In this document: piece after piece, positions 1 to 5,704 of the stretch
Layout: each line of letters begins with the position of its first letter
How positions within the stretch are numbered: the stretch's first letter is position 1
NCBI GenBank assembly: GCA_002338255.1
Contig: DDHX01000047.1
Coordinates: 26,522-36,332, forward strand
Direction of reading: 5' to 3'
Origin: Ruminococcaceae bacterium UBA1865
Lineage (GTDB): Bacteria; Bacillota; Clostridia; Oscillospirales; Acutalibacteraceae
DNA: 9,811 bases
The notes under the pieces: model-generated
Told to the model about the DNA's origin: nothing
Databases searched by the model: none
Seen by the model: only the letters and a program-made list of their open reading frames with translations
Position numbers and translations under genes: made by a program

Positions 1-387
1 GAAAAAGCTTGCCATTTCCGCAGTGCGCAGGCGAATTGCACGGTTATCAAAGCCGAGGCTTTCCAACCCGAACGCAAGCTCATGCCAGACCTTATCGGTT
101 ACAATTTGTTCCTCTGGGCTTTGCATCACATAACCGATGTCCGTGGTTTGCGTGCGTAAATCCCACTCGCTGAGCGGTTTCCCGCAGAAAAGAACTGTAC
201 CGCTGTGTTCACCGTGCGGCGTTAAAGCAGGTTTGAGCTGGCGCAGGAGCGTTGTTTTGCCGCAGCCGGAAAGACCGCAGAGCACGACGAACTCCCCTTC
301 GCCGATGGTTAGATTGATATCGTTCAGCACCGGTTCCGGCTGATTCGGGTAGGAAAAACTAAAATGATTGATTTCAAATACTGCCAT
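1..387 (-). CDS. ECF-type ABC transporter ATP-binding protein, N-terminal part (runs off left edge)
   Basis: Cytoplasmic ATPase that would power the membrane subunit encoded just upstream. Only the first 129 residues are in the window. Visible are a Walker A motif GLSGCGKTT at residues 38-46 and a Q-loop region GYVMQSPEEQIV at about 85-96. The run LKPALTPHGEHSG lies between them. The signature motif and Walker B lie beyond the edge. ATG at 387-385 has GAGG nine bases upstream and overlaps the end of the EcfT gene by 14 bp, so the two are translationally coupled. From memory, the segment after Walker A and the AEMASFF segment resemble tandem two-ABC-domain EcfA proteins, which are about 480-500 residues long. 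Whether this one is tandem cannot be seen. The ECF assignment rests mainly on the EcfT neighbour; the ABC ATPase call itself is secure. Confidence 0.93.
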   Translation of the reverse strand, partial: MAVFEINHFSFSYPNQPEPVLNDINLTIGEGEFVVLCGLSGCGKTTLLRQLKPALTPHGEHSGTVLFCGKPLSEWDLRTQTTDIGYVMQSPEEQIVTDKVWHELAFGLESLGFDNRAIRLRTAEMASFF

Positions 388-1252
388 GATATTTTACCTC
401 TAATACTGCATTGATAAGTAAGGGGAATGCGCTGAGCAGAAAATATGCCGCATAAACAATTACACTGCCTGAAGTCACAGGTCGAATGATCATTGACGGA
501 AAGTAGCGAATATTGTTTTCTCCTGTAAAAAATCCAAAAAATATCGTCGAAATCAATACAAATAGTAGTATTAATATCGTTTTATCCCGATTGTCAAAGT
601 GATAAAGGTGAAAACTGGTTCGACCCGGCAATCCGTACCCCCGGGCGCGCATGGAATCCGCGGTGGTAATACCGTTTTCAAGCGCCCAAGTGGTCAGCAT
701 TGATAAGATTTTAATACCGTTTTTCGCCCGTGTAAAAATACTGCCCTCATCCACACCTCTGCCAATACATTTTTGCGCGTTGCTGATTACTTGAATCTGC
801 GCTTTAAAGCGGGGAACAAAACGCAGAACCATTGAAAATATAAGCGAAAGCGAGGGAATGATGCGCCCAAACAAATAGGTGAGTTTGTCCGACGTCATCA
901 CAGCATTGCTGCACGAAAACCATAGCAGCACGCTGATGAACATGACCGCCGCCGCAAGGCCGTACACACAGGCTTCTAATGTAATCGGGTTGTCATTGAT
1001 GTACAGCAGAATCGTTCTGCCCGCGTGGTTCAGCAGCGGATTAATAAGCGCCATGACGAGTAATACCGGTAAAAGAAATTTTAAGCTAAACAGCAGAGCT
1101 TTTTTTGAATTGAGCGCAACCGAATAGGCAAAGCCGCCCAAGAGCGAAATCGCCAGAAAAATCGGATGCATAAAAAACATCGAAAATAAAATCACCGCCG
1201 AAAAATAAATGAAATTGATGGCGGGGTGAAGCCTGCCAAAATAATCTGTCAT
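374..1252 (-). CDS. ecfT: Energy-coupling factor transporter transmembrane protein (EcfT)
   Basis: Integral membrane coupling subunit of an ECF vitamin importer; it links the ATPase pair to a substrate-binding S component. The 292-residue protein has hydrophobic segments near residues 10-48, 52-72, 92-116, 130-146, 224-243 and 262-285. It carries the family's Ala-Arg-Gly coupling motif within ADSMRARGYG (198-207), and an earlier GRG at 164-166 in the first coupling-helix region. I chose the ATG at 1252 because MTDYFGRLHP is a typical EcfT start, an AGAGAG sequence precedes it, and it lies 14 bases after the lipoprotein stop. An in-frame ATG at 1291 would overlap the upstream gene and add 13 polar residues. 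The substrate cannot be read from this protein; the upstream cobalamin riboswitch and DUF4430 lipoprotein point to a corrinoid. Confidence 0.93.
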   Translation of the reverse strand: MTDYFGRLHPAINFIYFSAVILFSMFFMHPIFLAISLLGGFAYSVALNSKKALLFSLKFLLPVLLVMALINPLLNHAGRTILLYINDNPITLEACVYGLAAAVMFISVLLWFSCSNAVMTSDKLTYLFGRIIPSLSLIFSMVLRFVPRFKAQIQVISNAQKCIGRGVDEGSIFTRAKNGIKILSMLTTWALENGITTADSMRARGYGLPGRTSFHLYHFDNRDKTILILLFVLISTIFFGFFTGENNIRYFPSMIIRPVTSGSVIVYAAYFLLSAFPLLINAVLEVKYHGSI

Positions 1253-1266
1253 AGCTGTTCTCTCTT

Positions 1267-1953
1267 TTACTGGCCGCAAACGTACAGCCACTGAATTTTA
1301 TCGCCGCTTTTCAGCTTGTAGCTGCTGCTGCTGACAGGGGGCTGCTTGCCGTTTACCGCGAACATCCAGCCGCTGTTGCTGCCGAAACTTTTTTCATAGA
1401 TATTATCAATTCCCTTAATATAGTTCGTTTGATATACAGGTGAAGCAACATACTCCATTTGGATGTTGTTTGCTTTTGTTTCGCGTACCAGCAAATCAAA
1501 AACGGTGTCACCGTCTTGAAATGAAATACTGCTCTTCTCATAAACCAATCCGTTTTCCGGAACAATCGAAAGCTGATCTGCACTGAACTTATCCTTTTTT
1601 TTTAAGATGTCACTGCAAGAAATCAGCAGCGCACAGCTTCGCTCCTTGTTTTGTTCGGCCGGCGCAGCCGCTTTTGAAGCCACGGATGACGGCGAAGCTG
1701 CCGGTTTTGATGAGGTCGGTTTTGAAGCGACTGTATTGTTCGTTTTCGATGATACGGAAGACGATGTAGCGGAAGAAGCCATGCTTTGACTACTCACAAC
1801 GGAAGACAGCGCACTTTCGTCCTGTGCCGATGATACCGCCGAGCTGCTTACCGTCTGCGGCAACGAACTGGCTGCGGACTGCGGCGGCAGCTCGACCTTG
1901 CATCCGGTCAGCAAACAGAGTACGCATAGAATAGATAGAATCTTATATTTCAT
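1267..1953 (-). CDS. DUF4430 (transcobalamin C-terminal-like) lipoprotein
   Basis: Predicted 228-residue surface lipoprotein. The signal peptide ends in the lipobox LLTGC, with the lipidated Cys at residue 18. A Ser/Ala/Pro/Lys-rich linker follows (about 24-104) that would hold the domain away from the membrane. The C-terminal domain (about 107-228) has the marks of DUF4430: GDTVFDLL (148-155), YIKGIDNIYE (178-187), the GSNSGWMFAVNG segment (191-202) and a final GDKIQWLYVCG. This family is related to the C-terminal domain of animal transcobalamin. Start at 1953 has GGAG five bases upstream; a further in-frame ATG at 1977 would put eight non-signal residues first. The gene lies between the beta-propeller and EcfT genes under a cobalamin riboswitch, so a corrinoid-binding role feeding the ECF importer is a reasonable inference but is not shown by the sequence. 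Confidence 0.92.
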   Translation of the reverse strand: MKYKILSILCVLCLLTGCKVELPPQSAASSLPQTVSSSAVSSAQDESALSSVVSSQSMASSATSSSVSSKTNNTVASKPTSSKPAASPSSVASKAAAPAEQNKERSCALLISCSDILKKKDKFSADQLSIVPENGLVYEKSSISFQDGDTVFDLLVRETKANNIQMEYVASPVYQTNYIKGIDNIYEKSFGSNSGWMFAVNGKQPPVSSSSYKLKSGDKIQWLYVCGQ

Positions 1954-1983
1954 AGTATCTCCAATAAGCATAATCATAAATAG

Positions 1984-2009
1984 AGGGACAGGCTTTTGTG
2001 CCTGCCCCT
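1984..2009 (-). repeat. Intergenic hairpin, possible REP-like palindrome
   Basis: On the minus strand AGGGGCAGGC, loop ACAAAA, GCCTGTCCCT form a 10-bp stem with one G.U pair and a six-base loop. Only a weak T-rich stretch (CTATTTATGATT) follows, so it is a poor terminator. The 3' side ends about 30 bases before the lipoprotein start codon. It could be a dispersed short palindrome of the kind common between genes in this bacterial group, or an RNA processing or stability element. Confidence 0.55.
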
Positions 2010-2011
2010 AA

Positions 2012-2066
2012 GACTGCAACAATCCTGCCGGCACACTCAAATGAGCGCGCGGGAACGGATGCAGTC
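2012..2066 (-). other. Structured RNA region between beta-propeller and lipoprotein genes
   Basis: Just after the beta-propeller stop codon, GACTGCA (2066-2060) pairs with TGCAGTC (2018-2012). An inner AUCC/GGAU pairing is also possible. An apical hairpin GCGCGCTC-ATTT-GAGTGTGC occupies 2050-2031: eight pairs, two of them G.U in the minus-strand RNA. Together with the adjacent 1984-2009 hairpin, nearly all of the 118-base intergenic space can fold. I do not recognise a known riboswitch here. A role in differential expression or mRNA processing within the operon is inferred. Confidence 0.45.
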
Positions 2067-2071
2067 AATTT

Positions 2072-3517
2072 TTATACCTTGTTTTTCTTCTTTAAAATTA
2101 GAATTGCTGCCGCGCTCAGTGCCATCACGACCACGCCCGCGGAAACAGGTGTTTCGCCGGTCGCGGGGGAAGGAAGTGCCGGTTTTGTCCCGATTGCGTA
2201 CAAAGTGCCGCTGTCGTTGAAATAGTACAGCCTGCCGTCTTTGGAAGCCGTAAGGCTTTGTGAGGACGACTGTGCAACGGAGGGGGTGAACAGCGTTTCA
2301 TAGGAAGCTTTGGTTTGTCCCTCGGAATCCTTAATCACATATACGCTGGAGGAATCCTTGCTGTACACGTAGTTCGCATCGCTTGTACCGTACTTTGCAA
2401 CATAGATGTATACCTGCTGCTTGTTGGAGTCAGTCGCGTAAGCGGTTGTAACAAGCGGCGAGGATTGGGACTGGATATCCTTAATTTGATAAATCGTTTT
2501 TAAATCTGAAGCATTTAAGACAGAGAAAGGAGTTGTCGCGCCGTAGCCGCCGCCCGCAACATACAGTCTGCCGTTGTAAACGACCGGGCTTGAGGTGATG
2601 CTGTTTCCCAATACCGCGGATTTTATGGCAGTACTGCCGTAAATCATACCGGTTGAGTCTGCCTTGGCGGAATAAATCGAGCCGGATTTCAAAGAAGCGT
2701 AAATTCTGCCCTCGGCAAAGCAAAGGGTGGAACTGACCGGTCCGCCCGCCGAAACGGTACTGACCGGGGTTCCGTCCGACAACTGATAAGCGGTAATATT
2801 GCCGCTGCTGTCGGAAACCGCGATTGCGCTGCCTGTGACCGCTCCGCCGTTCCAGTAGTAGCCGGCTGTGGTGTTTTCATGCTGCCACGCGATTTTGCCC
2901 GTTTGCGTATCAATAGACGCATACACGCCGGAGGTATAGGCGTAAGTCGCCGCATCCTGTGTGTAGGTGCCAAAATAAATATGGTTGTTGTAATAAGTGA
3001 TGGGGGAGGCTATTTGCTGTGCAGACGTGCCATAGGTAATTTCACTGCTTTGCCAGACAGGCGAAAGGCTGTTTGCGTCAAAAGCGGAAATTTGAACGCC
3101 TGCGGTTGTTTGCTGCGGCACATAGATTTTTCCGTCGCCATAGGCGATTTGCGAAAAATAAAGTGGAACATTTTTGCAATCTGTGGTTGCTATGGTTTTT
3201 CCGGTTGCGGCGTTCAGCTTTAAAAGTGTGCCGCCCGACGTTGTCAGGTAAACGTAGTTCCCGACTGCAATCGGCGTGCCGCAGGCGTTGTTTTCGAATT
3301 TCATGCCGTTATACTCGCTGGTCGCCGTGTGCTTTACAGCCCATTCCGATTTTGCTGCTACGGCGTTCACCGGCGTTTTGGCGGCGGTTAAACCGGAAGC
3401 TACCGGTGAACCTAAAAATTGTGCCCAGTCCTCATTGCTTTTTGCTGACGCAGCTACCGTGGTAGAAACTACCAAAGCAAGTGCGCACAGCATTGCCGTA
3501 ATCTTTTTTGTTTTCAT
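2072..3517 (-). CDS. Secreted PQQ-like beta-propeller protein with cell-wall sorting signal
   Basis: First gene of the riboswitch-controlled operon, 481 residues. Residues 1-26 are a Sec signal peptide with the AxA-like end VAASAKS. About seven blade-like repeats follow, with strands of the form GxIYV or GRLYY and then aspartate/alanine plus TGK turns. Examples are NYVYLTTSGGTLLKLNAATGK at 87-107, GKIYV at 129, HIYFGTY at 179, GRIYASLKSGSIYS at 270, GRLYVAGGG at 316 and GRLYYFNDSGTLYAIG at 428. This matches PQQ-like/PQQ_2 beta-propellers, which often bind no PQQ. The C-terminus has SPATGE (450-455), a hydrophobic stretch (about 457-475) and the basic tail KKKNKV, the layout of a sortase signal. 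Start at 3517 has a strong GGAGGG; a longer in-frame reading to 3580 would translate part of the riboswitch. By context it may capture or dock a corrinoid at the cell surface; the ligand is unknown. Confidence 0.9.
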   Translation of the reverse strand: MKTKKITAMLCALALVVSTTVAASAKSNEDWAQFLGSPVASGLTAAKTPVNAVAAKSEWAVKHTATSEYNGMKFENNACGTPIAVGNYVYLTTSGGTLLKLNAATGKTIATTDCKNVPLYFSQIAYGDGKIYVPQQTTAGVQISAFDANSLSPVWQSSEITYGTSAQQIASPITYYNNHIYFGTYTQDAATYAYTSGVYASIDTQTGKIAWQHENTTAGYYWNGGAVTGSAIAVSDSSGNITAYQLSDGTPVSTVSAGGPVSSTLCFAEGRIYASLKSGSIYSAKADSTGMIYGSTAIKSAVLGNSITSSPVVYNGRLYVAGGGYGATTPFSVLNASDLKTIYQIKDIQSQSSPLVTTAYATDSNKQQVYIYVAKYGTSDANYVYSKDSSSVYVIKDSEGQTKASYETLFTPSVAQSSSQSLTASKDGRLYYFNDSGTLYAIGTKPALPSPATGETPVSAGVVVMALSAAAILILKKKNKV

Positions 3518-3549
3518 CTTAATCCCTCCGACTAAATTTGTAAAACTTG

Positions 3550-3746
3550 GTTTACGGCAGGTTTCCTGGCTTGAACTCATCCTTCAGCGCGCGGCCTTCC
3601 CAGCAAAGCCAGTGACCGTTTTGTGCGCGCTTCCGTCATTCTTACAGTAGCGGGGGCTGCTGCGGACTCTATACGAATTCCTGTCTAAAACACCAATGAT
3701 TTTTTCAACAGGAATTCGTATAACACCGCATTCCCTATCCGTAAAC
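3550..3746 (-). promoter_or_regulatory. Cobalamin (adenosylcobalamin-type) riboswitch
   Basis: Read on the minus strand, the leader has the conserved cobalamin elements in order. GTTTACGG (3746-3739) closes P1 with CCGTAAAC (3557-3550), eight perfect pairs. GGGAATGCGGTG is at 3735-3724, CCCGCTACTGTAA at 3654-3642, GCTGGGAAGG at 3604-3595, and the B12 box AGCCAGGAAACCTGCC at 3571-3556. The aptamer ends 33 bases before the start codon. No U-tract terminator fits between it and the GGAGGG ribosome binding site, so control of translation initiation is more likely than termination (inference). Family knowledge says cobalamin binding lowers expression of uptake genes. A perfect 15-bp stem (3670-3684 with 3708-3722) fills the variable loop between GCGGTG and TCCGC. 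Confidence 0.95.
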
Positions 3747-3765
3747 TTATTTTATTATCCTCTAA

Positions 3766-3793
3766 TTATTATATGAATCAAGCCGTATGTCAA
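3766..3793 (-). promoter_or_regulatory. Sigma-A-type promoter of the cobalamin-uptake operon
   Basis: On the minus strand a perfect -35 TTGACA lies at 3793-3788. An AT-rich run holds overlapping -10 candidates: TATAAT at 3773-3768 (14-bp spacer) or TAATAA at 3771-3766 (16-bp spacer). Transcription would start about 10-20 bases before riboswitch helix P1, as expected. Confidence 0.72.
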
Positions 3794-3802
3794 GTTAAAT
3801 CA

Positions 3803-3844
3803 TAAAGAAAGCGGCCTGCCGGGAAAGACAGACCACTTTCTTTA
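3803..3844 (-). terminator. Intrinsic terminator after the ammonium channel gene
   Basis: On the minus strand AAAGAAAGTGGTCTG and CAGGCCGCTTTCTTT form a 15-bp stem with a 10-base loop. Two U.G pairs become mismatches on the other strand, so it belongs to the minus-strand transcript. The 3' arm ends TTTCTTT and is followed by ATGATTT, an imperfect U-tract. It lies 40 bases after the channel gene's stop codon and directly before the next promoter's -35 box, separating the two operons. Confidence 0.75.
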
Positions 3845-3883
3845 TATAGGAAGATATGTAAAGATCTTGTACTTAAAATAAGA

Positions 3884-5593
3884 TTAGTCTACGTCACCCT
3901 GCAAAGCATCATAACCCTCTTCGCCGGTACGGACTTTAATAACATTTTCAACGTCATAGACGAAAATTTTACCATCGCCGATTTTTCCGGTGTAAAGCAC
4001 TTTTTTAGCTGTGCTGACAACCGTTTCTACCGGGATTGAACTGACGACCAATTCAAGCTTGATTTTTGGAAGCAGGTTTACCTCGTCAAATTTAACGCCG
4101 CGATAAAATTCGGTTCGACCTTTTTGTGTACCGCAACCAAGAACATTCGTAACAGTCATTCCTGCGACACCGATTTCATTCATCGCATATTTGATTGCTT
4201 CAAACTTAGCCTGATTAAAGATCATAACAATCTTTGTCAGTTTTTTACCGGTTACACTTGGTAAAATCGTTGGTGCTTCGGGGTAGTGGGAGACGGAAAT
4301 GCTCTCTTCAACAGGAACACAGTCAGGCTCAGCGAACAATGCATGACCATCCATAGGAAGGAAGTCGGCATATGCACTGACAATACCATGCTCGGTTATA
4401 TCAAGACCCATGATTTCTTCTTCTTCACTCACACGAAGGCCAATGGTCTTCTTAATAGCAGTAAAGATAATCAGCATCATGACAGTTACCCATGCGCAAA
4501 CAGCGAGTACTCCAAGTATTTGTACTCCAAGGAACTTGAATCCGCCGCCATAGAACACGCCGCCGTTAACAGCAAACAGGCCGGTTAGGATTGTGCCGGA
4601 AGCGCCATTCAGAAAATGAACGCCAACCGCACCAACTGGATCATCAATCTTAAGGACCTTATCAACAAATTCGATTCCAAAGACAACAATGAAACCGGAA
4701 ATTAAACCAATAAAGAATGCACCGACCGGAGAAACGGCGTCGCAACCGGCTGTGATTGCTACCAGACCGGCAAGGGAACCGTTCAAGGTCATTGAAACAT
4801 CGGGCTTCTTGTAGCGAATCCACGTAATCATCATTACCGTTACAGTTGCTACAGCAGCTGTAAGGTTAGTAGTAAGGAAGATATTACCCGCGGAAGAAAG
4901 GATATTGTCGCCAGTCATTGAAATGGTAGAGCAGCCGTTGAACCCAAACCAGCAGAACCAAAGGATGAACACGCCAAGCGCGCCAAGGGTTAAGCTATGG
5001 CCCGGAATTGCCTTTGACTTACCATTTTTGTCGTACTTGCCAATACGGGGGCCAAGCATTTTTGCGCCGATAAGAGCTGCAAGTCCGCCGACCATATGTA
5101 CGGCAGTGGAGCCGGCAAAATCATGGAAGCCAAGCTGTGCAAGCCAGCCGCCGCCCCATATCCAGTGCCCGGAAACAGGGTAGACAAACGCGCTGATGCA
5201 CGCACTGTAAATACAGTAGGAAATAAATTTTGTTCTTTCTGCCATTGCGCCCGAAACAATTGTTGCGGCAGTGGCACAGAAAACAGTCTGGAAAATGATG
5301 TAAGCGGCAGTCGGAACGGTAAGTCCCATGCTCGTCGCATAATCGCCTCTTGAAAATAGGTCAAAACCCCCAATGAACGGAGATGTTCCGGCGAACATCA
5401 AGCCAAAGCCAAACAACCAGAAAATTGGAGCTCCGATACTGAAATCCATTAAGTTTTTCATAATAATGTTTCCAGCATTTTTGGCTCTTGTAAAACCAGT
5501 TTCAACCATGGCAAACCCGGCTTGCATAAAGAAAACTAAAGCCGCGCCAAGGAGTACCCAGATCGTGTCGACAGATGAAAAGATCTGTTGCAT
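3884..5593 (-). CDS. amt: Ammonium channel (Amt) fused to a C-terminal P-II signalling domain
   Basis: Inner-membrane ammonium channel of 569 residues, longer than the usual 400-450 because a P-II (GlnB/GlnK) domain is fused at the end. The Amt part (about 1-410) has the eleven-helix pattern. The paired pore histidines are H166 in GSTAVHMVGG and H326 in GVHFLNGASGT, and the cytoplasmic tail is SEEEEIMGLDITEHG. A linker (about 411-449) leads to the P-II domain (450-569) with GMTVTNV, the T-loop QKGRTEFYRG (490-499), LLPKIKLE and the nucleotide-binding TGKIGDGKIF. The T-loop arginine that plugs the pore in GlnK is kept (R498). The position of the uridylylated Tyr51 is Phe (F502), so GlnD-type control is unlikely. 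SD AGGGGG lies 11 bases before the ATG. It is 111 bases after glnN, probably in the same operon. The fusion suggests built-in gating by 2-oxoglutarate and ATP/ADP (inference). Confidence 0.95.
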   Translation of the reverse strand: MQQIFSSVDTIWVLLGAALVFFMQAGFAMVETGFTRAKNAGNIIMKNLMDFSIGAPIFWLFGFGLMFAGTSPFIGGFDLFSRGDYATSMGLTVPTAAYIIFQTVFCATAATIVSGAMAERTKFISYCIYSACISAFVYPVSGHWIWGGGWLAQLGFHDFAGSTAVHMVGGLAALIGAKMLGPRIGKYDKNGKSKAIPGHSLTLGALGVFILWFCWFGFNGCSTISMTGDNILSSAGNIFLTTNLTAAVATVTVMMITWIRYKKPDVSMTLNGSLAGLVAITAGCDAVSPVGAFFIGLISGFIVVFGIEFVDKVLKIDDPVGAVGVHFLNGASGTILTGLFAVNGGVFYGGGFKFLGVQILGVLAVCAWVTVMMLIIFTAIKKTIGLRVSEEEEIMGLDITEHGIVSAYADFLPMDGHALFAEPDCVPVEESISVSHYPEAPTILPSVTGKKLTKIVMIFNQAKFEAIKYAMNEIGVAGMTVTNVLGCGTQKGRTEFYRGVKFDEVNLLPKIKLELVVSSIPVETVVSTAKKVLYTGKIGDGKIFVYDVENVIKVRTGEEGYDALQGDVD

Positions 5594-5620
5594 GTGGTGT
5601 GTGCCCCCTAAAACTAAATT

Positions 5621-5657
5621 TGGCGCGTATTCTGCAAACTAAACAGAATACACGCCA
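5621..5657 (-). other. Hairpin between glnN and amt, possible attenuator or processing site
   Basis: In the minus-strand RNA, UGGCGUGUAUUCUG and CAGAAUACGCGCCA pair over 14 bp with one U.G, around the 9-base loop UUUAGUUUG. The following sequence AAUUUAGUUUU is U-rich but not a clean U-tract. It could be a leaky terminator that lowers amt relative to glnN, or an RNase-processing stem. I see no convincing separate promoter for amt in this gap. Confidence 0.6.
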
Positions 5658-5704
5658 TTGTGCATCTCAATATTCCCCTGATTTGAACAAGCAAAATTCT
5701 CCGC

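Noticed and set aside
3518..3580. Longer start for the beta-propeller gene at 3580
   Set aside because: The added 21 residues would be translated from the riboswitch B12-box region, have no ribosome binding site, and push the signal peptide away from the N-terminus.
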